NCBI GenBank assembly: GCA_018780435.1 | Contig: JADMJS010000189.1 | Location: 1-58,196 of the forward strand | Length of the DNA: 58,196 nt | DNA from: Myxococcales bacterium | GTDB lineage: Bacteria > Myxococcota_A > UBA9042 > GCA-2863065 | Direction of reading: 5' to 3' | Notes under the pieces: generated by a model | Told to the model about the DNA's origin: nothing | Databases searched by the model: none | Seen by the model: the letters and a program-made list of their open reading frames with translations, nothing else | Position numbers and translations under genes: made by a program | In this document: piece after piece, positions 1-8,215 of the stretch | Layout: each line of letters opens with the position of its first letter | How positions within the stretch are numbered: the first letter of the stretch is position 1

Positions 1-943
1 CGATGCAGCTGAAGGCGCTCGCCGGCGCGCTCCAGCCACACTTCTTGTTCTCGAGGGCGTTGCAGTCGGTGACGACCAAGGTAGAGCCGCCAAAACAGCT
101 CAAAGCACGGCCGAGCTCGTCGCACTTTCCAGTCTTGAAGGGCACGCCGGAGCAAGGCCCGGCGATGCACTGACCGGCCGTGCAGAGATCGCCCTGCGCG
201 CACGTCCCGCACGTCCCAGAGCAGCCGTTGTCGCCACACGCTTTGCCTTCGCAGTCCGGGACGCAGGTCGTGCTGTAGCACTTGCCGTCGGCGCCGCACT
301 CGAACTCGTCGCCGCACGTGCCGCAGGACCCACCGCACTGATCGGGGCCGCAGAGCTTGCCGAAACATTGGGGGATGCACTTCGGGACGCATTTCTGCAC
401 CTGACTGCAGATCTCGTCGACGTCGCAGGTCCCGCAGAGGCCGCCGCAGCCGTCGTCACCACAGCCCTTGCCGGCGCACTGCGCTGTGCAGATATGGATG
501 TCCGTGACGTCGTTCGGAAGGACCGCGTCGGGGTCTACTGCATCTGGAAGCGCCACGTCGGGCAGCGCCGCGTCCGGATCGAGCGCGTCCGGATCGAGCG
601 CGTCCGAATCAAGCGCCTCCGAATCAAGCGCGTCCGAGACGAGCGCGTCCGAGTCGACGGCGTCCGAGTCGACGGCGTCGGAAGGCTCGACGTCACCCGT
701 GGTGCCGGTGTCGTCTGCGCCGTCCGCGGCGTCGCTCGGGCCCATGTCCGGCGAGTCCGCGCCGTCGGGCGCCGTGTCGCCGTCATCGGCACCGTCCGTG
801 TCTTCTGGCGCGATGGTCCCGCCGTAGTATTGCTCTGGCGTGAGCTTGGTCGGCGCGCACGCCGCGATCAGCGCCACGAGCGAGAGCGACCCCACGAGCA
901 GGGCGAACGGGCGACGGATGACGGCTCGGCGGGGCAATTTCAC
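1..943 (-). CDS. Asp-rich, Cys-rich surface lipoprotein (3' end off window)
   Basis: A minus-strand frame stays open from a GTG at 943 to the window edge, giving about 314 residues with no stop. The N-terminus has basic residues, a hydrophobic stretch and a lipobox ending LIAAC, so it should be a lipoprotein. An Asp-rich tether follows, with repeats of the form DSDAL, DPDAL and DSDAV encoded by 15-bp DNA repeats at 570-674. Cys-rich modules come next, with the pattern CxGKxCGDxGCxGxCGxC three times (variants CGDDGCGGLCGTC and CGDNGCSGTCGTC). Such tether-plus-module lipoproteins are common in Myxococcota-like genomes and are presumed surface or adhesion proteins; the function here is unknown. 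The GTG was chosen because it places the signal peptide at the N-terminus. There is no strong ribosome binding site. Confidence 0.72.
   Translation of the reverse strand, partial: MKLPRRAVIRRPFALLVGSLSLVALIAACAPTKLTPEQYYGGTIAPEDTDGADDGDTAPDGADSPDMGPSDAADGADDTGTTGDVEPSDAVDSDAVDSDALVSDALDSEALDSDALDPDALDPDAALPDVALPDAVDPDAVLPNDVTDIHICTAQCAGKGCGDDGCGGLCGTCDVDEICSQVQKCVPKCIPQCFGKLCGPDQCGGSCGTCGDEFECGADGKCYSTTCVPDCEGKACGDNGCSGTCGTCAQGDLCTAGQCIAGPCSGVPFKTGKCDELGRALSCFGGSTLVVTDCNALENKKCGWSAPASAFSCI
570..674. repeat. Seven 15-bp tandem repeats coding an Asp-Ser/Pro-Asp-Ala-Leu/Val tether
   Basis: Seven consecutive 15-bp units, first GCGTCCGGATCGAGC, last GCGTCCGAGTCGACG. They lie inside the minus-strand lipoprotein and encode its Asp-rich spacer. 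Unit boundaries are 570, 585, 600, 615, 630, 645 and 660. The units are near-identical in adjacent pairs, which suggests recent slippage or unequal crossover. Confidence 0.85.
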
Positions 944-1044
944 GACGGGGAGCTTACTCGAACGCCGGGCGCCATGCACCCAAGCGACGTGGGCAAATCG
1001 ACCGCTGGATACGGGGGCGGCGCACGTTCTGGACCCAGCACGGC

Positions 1045-2025
1045 TCAGCGTCGGGCTCGCAGGGTGACGACGACGGCGAGCAGCGTGAGACCACACCCGG
1101 TGAGGACGGCCGCGCTCGGAACTTCGCCATAGAGCCACACGCCGAGCGCAGTCGTCACCACGGGCTCGCCGAGCGTCACGAGGCCCACCGTGGTCGGAGT
1201 CGTGTGTTGCATCGACCACGTGATGAGAGTGTGGCCGAGCAGCTGGGGGATGAGGGCGGAGACCACGATCCACCCGACGGACGCCGCCGTCCTGGGCAAG
1301 AGCGACTGTCCGAGCGCGAGCGAGAGGGCTAACAACATCGCCCCGCCCGCGAGGGTGGCGATGGCGCTGAAACGCGTCAGATCGATGCGGCCGCCGAGCC
1401 GTCGTGTCAGTAGGAGGTAGACGGCCATCGCGCCGGCCCCGAGGAAGGCGAGCGCGTTACCGAGGACGGGCGCGGGCGCCGTCCCGGACGCGTCGCCGCC
1501 CGTCGCGATGCAGATGACCCCGACGGCGGCGATGCCGAGCGCGAGCCACAAGGAGGTGCTGGGGCGATCCCGTCCCGTGACGGCGCCGTGCAGGGCGAGG
1601 ACGAGCGGGCTCGCGGTTACGAGCGTCGTCGACGCGGCCAGCGTGGTGAGCCAGAGCGAGCTGATCCAGGCGCCGAAGTGCACGGCATAACACGCACCCG
1701 CGCCGAGGGCGGCCAGGCTCATGACGGCCTTCGGTGCCGCGCCCTCGGTCGAAAGGGCGCCGTGTCGGCCCCGCGTCACGGCGGCGTAGGCGCTGTAGGC
1801 GATCCCAGCCAGGACGAGCCGCCACCCGGCGATCACGAGCGGCGGCGTCGGCGCGGCTTCTCGGATGAAGACGGCCGCGGCGGCGATCGAGAGGAGCGCG
1901 ACCACAAGGGCGAGCACGAGCCCTGGGTGGCGGGCGTGGGTCGGCGGGAGCGCGGGCGTCGCGGAGAGCACGGCGCGCGTATACCACCCTTCGTGGCATC
2001 GGCCTCCGGCGAACGAGTGTGACAT
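1045..2025 (-). CDS. EamA-family (DMT superfamily) transporter
   Basis: Predicted inner-membrane permease of the drug/metabolite transporter superfamily, about 326 residues with around ten hydrophobic helices in two EamA-like halves. The first half contains a FIREA stretch and a PPLVIAGWR segment typical of helix 2. The second half ends with GLVTLGEPVVTTALGVWLYGE, matching the family pattern in which a conserved Glu-Pro precedes helix 9. The substrate cannot be read from sequence; relatives export amino acids or metabolites. The start is uncertain: ATG 2025 is used, ATG 2061 and GTG 1971 are alternatives, and none has a good ribosome binding site. It lies 101 bases upstream of the lipoprotein on the same strand. 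Confidence 0.85.
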   Translation of the reverse strand: MSHSFAGGRCHEGWYTRAVLSATPALPPTHARHPGLVLALVVALLSIAAAAVFIREAAPTPPLVIAGWRLVLAGIAYSAYAAVTRGRHGALSTEGAAPKAVMSLAALGAGACYAVHFGAWISSLWLTTLAASTTLVTASPLVLALHGAVTGRDRPSTSLWLALGIAAVGVICIATGGDASGTAPAPVLGNALAFLGAGAMAVYLLLTRRLGGRIDLTRFSAIATLAGGAMLLALSLALGQSLLPRTAASVGWIVVSALIPQLLGHTLITWSMQHTTPTTVGLVTLGEPVVTTALGVWLYGEVPSAAVLTGCGLTLLAVVVTLRARR

Positions 2026-2209
2026 CGGTGTCAGGGACCGCGTCGTTCGGCCGCCCCACATCGACGGGGAACCGTTGCTTCGCGCGCGACCCGCCGAGAC
2101 AGGGAGTGGGCCGCCGACTCCGCTCTGAACGCCGGCGTTTGAAATCGAGAGCCGGAAGCGCGTCTCTGGGAGGGCATAGCCCGACCGGGCTCGACCTCGC
2201 CTCGGAAGC

Positions 2210-2225
2210 TGGAACAGGTCTTGCT
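2210..2225 (+). promoter_or_regulatory. Candidate sigma-54 (-24/-12) promoter
   Basis: The sequence TGGAACAGGTCTTGCT matches the sigma-54 consensus TGGCACG-N4-TTGCW, with GG (2211-2212) and GC (2223-2224) separated by exactly 10 bases. The -24 element deviates mainly at TGGAAC for TGGCAC. It points at the gene starting at 2344, leaving a leader of about 108 bases. The remaining 2026-2343 interval holds no gene I can support. Confidence 0.4.
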
Positions 2226-2343
2226 CCGGCCGGCGAATTGGCGCTCGATGACCGGGGAGTCCATGATCGGGGTGTCGCGGCCGGCGAGACGGCCACTGCC
2301 ACCGAGCGCGCTCACGGAATGACTGGCGATGGAGGGGACGGCG

Positions 2344-4146
2344 ATGGAAGACGGTTCAAAGGACACGACCCTGAGGCGCGCTCGAGCTGGGGGACCGACG
2401 CTCGGGCACCCGGTGGTGCTGGTGTCGCTGCTCGTGCTGGTGTTGAACGACCACGTCCTGAAGGGCAGCGGCCTCTTGCCGGGGGCCCTTACCGGGAAGC
2501 TGAGTGACTTCGCGGGCTTGCTGGTGGCACCCGCGCTCCTCGCGGTACTGCTGCGGGTTCGCTCGGAGCGCGGCCTCGCGTGGGTTCACCTCGCTGTGGG
2601 TTCGGCCTTTGCGCTCTTCGAGCTGTCGACGGGGGCTGCGCTCTGGGCCGAGCGCCTGTCCGCGCTCACGCCCTTCCCGTGGTCGCTCACCATGGACCCA
2701 ACGGACCTCCTGGCGCTCCCCATGCTCTGGATCTCGTTCCGGATTCAGGCCCAAGCACTCGCCCTCCCCGCGCGGCCGTGGCTGCCGGCCTGGCTCCTCA
2801 TGCCACCGGCCGTCCTCGCGACGGCGGCGACCTCTCAAGTCACGGAGGAGCGCGGTATGACGCCCACTGTGACGGGCGTCCTGTTCCTCGGCAACGGCTC
2901 CGGGGCGGCGCAGCTCGTGCGCGTGTCGCGACTCCGGCCGGAGGTCCGCTTCGACTGCGACGTCGTGCGCGAGCGCCCTTATGACGCGCTGCGTGCCGAG
3001 CACTTCGATCGCGCCGATACGTGGCTCCTCGAGCCCGAGGCCTTGCTCGACCTCGCCGACGATGGCGTGACGAGCTGCAACGTTCGCCTGGTCGAAGGCC
3101 CGAACCTCCCGACCTTCTTGGTCTTTTGGCGTGGAGGGGACTATTTGGGGACGAGCTTGCCTGGGCGATACAGCGAGATCACGGCGGGCGCTCGCGCCCT
3201 CATCGCGCTCGTGCCCGGCGAGGACGGCCGGGCGGTGGTCGCGGAACACGACGCCGTGTTCCCCGGGCCATCCGTGGCCGGTCATGCGCCCGCGGACGCA
3301 TGCCGGCTCCCGGAGGCGGACGTTGGCCCGGCCTGGGGGCCCATCGACGAAGGCGACTACGTCGCGCTGTCGGTGCAGAGTGCGGCGCCTTGTCACAGTC
3401 TCTCGCTCGCCGCCTACTCGGACGCCGACATGGCGACGCCGCCCGAGGTCACGCGCCTGGAGTTCTGTGCACCGGACCTTCCGATGCCGTTCAGCGAGGG
3501 GGAGCGCTTGCTCCTGCGCCAGACCATCGTGAACGACGTCGGTCAAGCCATCGACGGCTTCGAGGTGCTCGGCGAGACACACCGGCTCAGGGTGGCACGC
3601 GGGCGCGGGGCGGTCTCCCTCGGCTCGTCGACGCTGCGCGTCGTGGGCCTCGAGTCCGAGTGTGCAGCCAGCTTCGACCGATGCCTCTCGTACGGCGCCC
3701 CCGTGCCCGTGGCGCTCGACGATGGGGAGCGCCTGAGCCCGATCGTCATCGGCGAGCCGGTCTCGCTCCCGAACGCGAGTGAGCTCCGCGTGTACCGCGC
3801 CATCGATCTCTCGGTCATCGACCAAGTCTGCGCCGAGTCGGCCACGTTTGGATTCTACGTCGAGTCGGCGGCCGTGCTCGCCGTACCTCAGAGCACGGAC
3901 GGTACCGACGCGACGGACGGTACCGACGCAACCGACGCGACCGACGGTACCGACGCGACGGACGGTACCGACGCAACCGACGCGACCGACGGTACCGACG
4001 CGACCGATGGCACGGACGCGACCGACGCGACCGACGCGACCGATAGCACCGACACGACGGACGGCACCGACGCGACCGACGCGACCGACGGCACCGACAC
4101 GACGGACACCACCGACACGACGGACGCGACGGACGGGGAGGGTTGA
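2344..4146 (+). CDS. Membrane protein with Asp/Thr-repeat C-terminal tail
   Basis: Uncharacterised protein of about 600 residues. The N-terminal ~150 residues carry about four hydrophobic helices and the motif LNDHVLKGSGLLPGALTGKL, followed by SDFAGLL. I have an impression of similar segments in myxobacterial hypothetical proteins but cannot assign a function. A long non-membrane region with scattered Cys follows. The last ~85 residues are a low-complexity tail of TDGTDATDA type. ATG 2344 is chosen over ATG 2329 because GGAGGGG sits 6 bases upstream of it. The stop lies 2 bases before the VWA lipoprotein start, so the two are almost certainly cotranscribed. Confidence 0.75.
   Translation: MEDGSKDTTLRRARAGGPTLGHPVVLVSLLVLVLNDHVLKGSGLLPGALTGKLSDFAGLLVAPALLAVLLRVRSERGLAWVHLAVGSAFALFELSTGAALWAERLSALTPFPWSLTMDPTDLLALPMLWISFRIQAQALALPARPWLPAWLLMPPAVLATAATSQVTEERGMTPTVTGVLFLGNGSGAAQLVRVSRLRPEVRFDCDVVRERPYDALRAEHFDRADTWLLEPEALLDLADDGVTSCNVRLVEGPNLPTFLVFWRGGDYLGTSLPGRYSEITAGARALIALVPGEDGRAVVAEHDAVFPGPSVAGHAPADACRLPEADVGPAWGPIDEGDYVALSVQSAAPCHSLSLAAYSDADMATPPEVTRLEFCAPDLPMPFSEGERLLLRQTIVNDVGQAIDGFEVLGETHRLRVARGRGAVSLGSSTLRVVGLESECAASFDRCLSYGAPVPVALDDGERLSPIVIGEPVSLPNASELRVYRAIDLSVIDQVCAESATFGFYVESAAVLAVPQSTDGTDATDGTDATDATDGTDATDGTDATDATDGTDATDGTDATDATDATDSTDTTDGTDATDATDGTDTTDTTDTTDATDGEG
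3898..4137. repeat. Asp-Thr/Ala codon repeat tract with exact 45-bp duplication
   Basis: Built of 9-bp units such as GACGGTACC and GACGCGACC. The 45 bases at 3898-3942 are repeated exactly at 3943-3987, then decay into related units. It codes the TDGTDATDA tail of the preceding protein. Exact duplication indicates recent expansion. Confidence 0.88.
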
Positions 4147-4148
4147 AC

Positions 4149-5726
4149 ATGGTCAAGTACACTCTGCACAAACGGCTGCTTCTCTCGTGCATGGCGCTGA
4201 CCGCCGTCAGTTGCGCGGAGTCCGCGTCCGAGTCGCCGTCATCCAGCGGCGAGCCCGTCGAGAATCCCGGCAGCGCCGGGGTGAGCCAGCCCGGCGCGGC
4301 GGACTTCGGTCAGTTTCGCGCGGTCCTTGAGGCCGGCGAGATCCCCGGTCCGGGGATCCTCGATGATCTCGGCTTCTTCGCCGAGCACAAACTCGACTAC
4401 CCGAAGGCAGACTGCGAAGGGAGTGTGTGTCTTCACCCGCTCGTCGGGGTCATGGGGAACTTCCTGACCGGCGTCGACTGCACCCTCATTCAGCTCGGCA
4501 TGAACTCACCGCTCGATCCCGAGAGCCTGAAAAGGCCGGCCCTCCACGTCGTACTCGTGGTGGACACGTCCGGCTCGATGGAGGGCGCGCCGCTCGCCTA
4601 CCTGAAGGACGGGCTCGTACGGATGCTCGACTCGCTGGGGGACGACGATCGGATCTCGCTGGTGCGCTACGGGACGGACGCCGAGGTCCTCCTCGAGCAC
4701 CAAGGGCTGGACGATCGGATCGCCCTCGAGTCGGCGTTCACGCTCCTCGACGCGTCAGGGCGCACCAACATCTTCGCTGGGCTCTTTGAGGGCTACGCCC
4801 TCGCAGAGGCGCATGCGGCTGACCCGGACGTAGAGACCCGCGTCGTCTTGATGTCGGACGGGGTCATGAACGAGGGGCTCGTGGACCTGCCCGCCCTCAT
4901 CGGCCTCGCGAAGCGACACGCCCGTACCGGGATTGGCCTCACGACCATCGGTGCGGGCCGCGAATTCGATCCGGAGCTCATGCGCGGGCTCGCCGAGGCG
5001 GGCGCCGGCAACTTCTACTTTCTCGACGATCCCGCGGCGATGGTCGAGGTCTTCAGTCAGGAGGTCGACACCTTCTTGGTGCCCATCGCGCTCGATGTGA
5101 CGATCGAGACCATCGTCTCGGACGGCTACCGCCTCGGTGCCACCTACGGGACGAACGGCTTCACGGCCAACAGCCACGGCGGCACGATCGAGCTCCCCGT
5201 GCTCTTCCTCGCGGGCCGACGGTCCGCGTCGGAGCCGATCACCGGCGGTCGACGCGGGGGCGGCGGCGCCATCCTCTACGAGCTCATGCGGGACCGTGAC
5301 GCCGAGGGTGAAGCGTGGTCCGAGGTCGGCACGGTGCGTTTCAGCTACACCGACCCCCGCTCGGGACAGCGGATCTCCGAGGAGGCACAGCTCGATGTAC
5401 CGGAGTCCGCTTGGGTCATCCCCGATGGCGGTTGGTTCAGCGACTTCACGGTCGAGAAGGCCTTCGTCATGCTCAACCTGTACGCGGCGTTCGAGCTCGC
5501 GGTGGAGCTCGCGTGGGACTCGGATCTCGGGAGCGCCCTCGGGACCCTGAAGACCGTCCGCGCGAGCGTCAGCGACTGGCTGATCGAAAACGATGACGCC
5601 GATATCGCTGACGATATGCGCTATGTGGATATGTTCATCGAGGCCATCGAAGCCGAGGCCGCGCGGTCCGGCGTCCCCGTGGTCCGTAGCCCGGCACCCC
5701 AGCCGCGGTACTGGTTCTACGACTGA
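4149..5726 (+). CDS. VWA-domain lipoprotein
   Basis: Exported lipoprotein of about 525 residues with a von Willebrand factor A domain. The N-terminus is basic then hydrophobic and ends in an acceptable lipobox (TAVSC, Cys22). A Ser/Gly/Pro-rich spacer follows. The VWA domain starts near residue 132 with VVLVVDTSGSM, where DTSGS (Asp139) is the metal-ion-dependent adhesion site. Further VWA features are the DRISLVRYG strand and the VVLMSDGVMNEG segment. The order resembles YfbK-type VWA proteins. ATG 4149 is preferred, with GGGGAGGG just upstream. It probably works with the membrane protein upstream. Its ligand is unknown. Confidence 0.85.
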   Translation: MVKYTLHKRLLLSCMALTAVSCAESASESPSSSGEPVENPGSAGVSQPGAADFGQFRAVLEAGEIPGPGILDDLGFFAEHKLDYPKADCEGSVCLHPLVGVMGNFLTGVDCTLIQLGMNSPLDPESLKRPALHVVLVVDTSGSMEGAPLAYLKDGLVRMLDSLGDDDRISLVRYGTDAEVLLEHQGLDDRIALESAFTLLDASGRTNIFAGLFEGYALAEAHAADPDVETRVVLMSDGVMNEGLVDLPALIGLAKRHARTGIGLTTIGAGREFDPELMRGLAEAGAGNFYFLDDPAAMVEVFSQEVDTFLVPIALDVTIETIVSDGYRLGATYGTNGFTANSHGGTIELPVLFLAGRRSASEPITGGRRGGGGAILYELMRDRDAEGEAWSEVGTVRFSYTDPRSGQRISEEAQLDVPESAWVIPDGGWFSDFTVEKAFVMLNLYAAFELAVELAWDSDLGSALGTLKTVRASVSDWLIENDDADIADDMRYVDMFIEAIEAEAARSGVPVVRSPAPQPRYWFYD

Positions 5727-6389
5727 CACGAGTCGCCGTGACCGTTCGTGGACCCACGCGTCCCCCCGCGCCGCCTGGAGCACCGGCTCAGGCGACCCGG
5801 GCATAGGACGTCCACCGTCACGTCGACGGGGAGTTCATTGTGATGGCCAGCGGGGGGAAGCTAACGTCTCGTCATCACGCGAGAACTCGGACGCGGTGAT
5901 GGATCGGGCGGGGACCGTGCCCCGAGCCGACCTCGAGCACGTCCAAGCAGCCGCGCCGAAATCGGCACGGCGTACGCCCAAACTTCCAGGCAGGAGCGTC
6001 GGCCAAGCGAAGGCCGGAGACTGCAGATGGCGTTCGACCCGTGTCCAACGTCGACGACGATCGCGGTGGTACGGGCTTGTTCGGCGTTGCTCCAGCTCCA
6101 TGTGGCGTCTGACCGGAAGCTCCGCCGAGGTGCCTGTTGGGGGCCCCGGCCAGACGGGGCGCTTTCAAGAACGAAGTTGCGTGATCCGTCTTGTCTTCCA
6201 CGTCGGACGCAGTAAGCTGAACGCGAACTCTTGGTAATCGGACTGGTGCGCCATGACACATGAGTACCTTCGATGGGTGGATGACGCGTTCGCGGCGGGG
6301 TGGGGGAGGCCTCTCGGATTTTCCGGGACAGTGGCAATCCAGTGCCCATCGGGCGTCGACTTCGCTGGGGGCTCGCCTTGAGCCAGGGC
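5727..6389. other. Intergenic region without a supportable gene
   Basis: About 660 bases between the VWA gene and the kinase. Open frames exist on both strands, but none shows a recognisable domain, signal peptide or convincing start. The last ~90 bases could code an N-terminal extension of the kinase (GTG 6300). No clear terminator or repeat is seen. Confidence 0.5.
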
Positions 6390-7967
6390 ATGACCGAGGT
6401 CGGGGCGTGGCTGCCCGAGCCGATCGTCACGCGGCCGACGGACGCTCCCAACTTTGGAGTTCTCTTCGCGGCAGTCCCCGAGGCCATCCTCGTGGTCGAC
6501 CCGCGGCTCACGATCGTGGCGGCGACGGACGCGTATCTCCGCGCCACCGTGACGACCCGTCACGATCTGATCGGTCGCCACTTGTTCGACGCGTTCCCCG
6601 ACAACCCGCGTGAGTCCGATGCAGATGGCGTGAGCAACCTACGCTCCTCGCTCGAGCGCGTGCTCTCGACTCGCGTCGCCGATACCATGGCGCTCCAGAA
6701 ATACGACATTCGGGGCGCTGACGGCATCTTCCTCACTCGCTACTGGCGTCCGCTCAATACCCCGGTCCTGTCCGACGAAGGCGAAGTGGCCTTCATTCTT
6801 CACCGTGTCCACGACGTCACCGATCTCGTCTTGAGTCCGCAAGGCGACCCGGGTCAAGAGCGCTCTCGCACACTCGCCGTCGAGCTGCTCGCGCTGTCCC
6901 GCGAGCGCGACGTCTTCGAGAGATTTTTCCAGATGTCGATGGACATCATGTGTATTGCGAACAAGGATGGGTATTTCACGCGCGTCAATCGTGCGTTCGA
7001 GAGCCTCGGGTACACGCAGAACGACCTCGTCGCACGACCCTACATCGAGTTTGTCCATCCGGATGATCGCGCAGCCACGCTAGCCAGCGCGGAGCGGCTC
7101 TCGCGCGGTGACTCGGTCGCGTGGTTCCAGAACCGGTATCGCTGTCGAGACGGGACGTACCGATGGCTGTGCTGGAACGCGACGGTCGATGAGTGTGGAA
7201 GGGTCTTCGCAGTCGCCCGCGACGTGACGGACGCGCGTCGGGCGGACGAAGCACTGCTGACGGCACGTGAGGAGCTCGAGTATGCCAATGGCGAGCTCGA
7301 GGCCTTCAGCTACTCCGTTGCACACGACCTCCGAGCGCCGCTTCGAAGCATCGACGGCTTCAGTCAGGCGCTCGTGGAGGACTTTGCCTCACATCTCGAT
7401 TCTCAAGGGAAACGTTACCTCGCCTTCATTCGACGCTCGGCCGTGCGGATGGGGCAGCTCATCGACGCTCTACTCGGGCTCGCGCGGGTGTCGCGGACGA
7501 ACCTCGTTCGAGAGCCCGTCGACCTCTCGGCGCTCGCGTCGGCGTCGATCGCGCGTTTATGGCGGGCCCACCCGGAACGATGCGTAGACGTTGTAATCGA
7601 AAGTGGGGTTGTCGCCGCGGGCGATAGACAGCTCCTCGACATCGTCGTCGACAACCTGCTCGGGAACGCGTGGAAGTTCACCTGTCGTCGCGACCCGGCC
7701 CAGATCACGTTCGGGATGACCACCACAGGGCGAGGACGGGCCTACTTCGTCCGGGACAATGGGGCCGGCTTCGACATGGCCCTCGGCGCGCGGCTCTTCG
7801 ACGTCTTTCAGCGACTCCATCCGGAGTCCGAGTTCGAGGGCTCGGGAGTTGGCCTCGCGACCGTCCACCGCGTCATCTTGCGTCACGGCGGCGAGGTCTG
7901 GGCCGAGTCGGAGTGTGATGTCGGGAGCACGTTCTATTTCACGCTCGGTGGTGCACGAGGTCCGTGA
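6390..7967 (+). CDS. PAS-PAS sensor histidine kinase (phytochrome-type H-box)
   Basis: Soluble sensor histidine kinase of about 525 residues with no membrane segment. PAS domain 1 is near residues 20-130 (AVPEAILVVDPRLTIV). A second PAS/PAC is near 180-290 (FFQMSMDIMCIANKDGYFTR, then the PAC-type YRWLCWNATVDE). The dimerisation/phosphoacceptor helix reads FSYSVAHDLRAPLRSIDGFS with His312, the form found in bacteriophytochrome-like kinases. The ATPase domain has N (DNLLGNAWKF), G1 (VRDNGAGFD) and G2 (GSGVGLATVHRV) boxes. The start is uncertain: GTG 6300 is in frame, but codon third positions look more typical from ATG 6390. It lies 248 bases upstream of a hybrid kinase on the same strand, a likely functional partner. 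The signal sensed is unknown. Confidence 0.88.
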   Translation: MTEVGAWLPEPIVTRPTDAPNFGVLFAAVPEAILVVDPRLTIVAATDAYLRATVTTRHDLIGRHLFDAFPDNPRESDADGVSNLRSSLERVLSTRVADTMALQKYDIRGADGIFLTRYWRPLNTPVLSDEGEVAFILHRVHDVTDLVLSPQGDPGQERSRTLAVELLALSRERDVFERFFQMSMDIMCIANKDGYFTRVNRAFESLGYTQNDLVARPYIEFVHPDDRAATLASAERLSRGDSVAWFQNRYRCRDGTYRWLCWNATVDECGRVFAVARDVTDARRADEALLTAREELEYANGELEAFSYSVAHDLRAPLRSIDGFSQALVEDFASHLDSQGKRYLAFIRRSAVRMGQLIDALLGLARVSRTNLVREPVDLSALASASIARLWRAHPERCVDVVIESGVVAAGDRQLLDIVVDNLLGNAWKFTCRRDPAQITFGMTTTGRGRAYFVRDNGAGFDMALGARLFDVFQRLHPESEFEGSGVGLATVHRVILRHGGEVWAESECDVGSTFYFTLGGARGP

Positions 7968-8215
7968 TGCTCGTGAGTCGCTTGCTGTGTCTCTCCCATT
8001 GCCGGCGTTCGCGCGGCCGTACGGAGTCGATTGCATGTGCCTTTGGCGCAATAAGTATGCGTATGTTGAAAGTGCGGGATCGATTTCGACCGCGTCCTAT
8101 CTCCGGGCCCACATCCCATCGGCTCCCGAGACCCAAGACCCTGCGAGGGCCTCGAACGCGGGCCGCTCGCGCACGGCTCCGTCCTGTGCCCGATCGCCGG
8201 GACGGGGGGTGACTC

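Noticed and set aside
468..827. Plus-strand Ser/Ala-repeat protein
   Set aside because: It is the antisense of the Asp-rich tether of the minus-strand lipoprotein, which has a signal peptide and Cys modules.
3590..3606. TGGCACGCGGG as a sigma-54 site
   Set aside because: Inside a coding region and lacking GC at the required -12 spacing.
5593..6261. Several open frames on both strands in the VWA-kinase interval
   Set aside because: No domain, signal peptide or ribosome binding site; compositions look like random high-GC frames.
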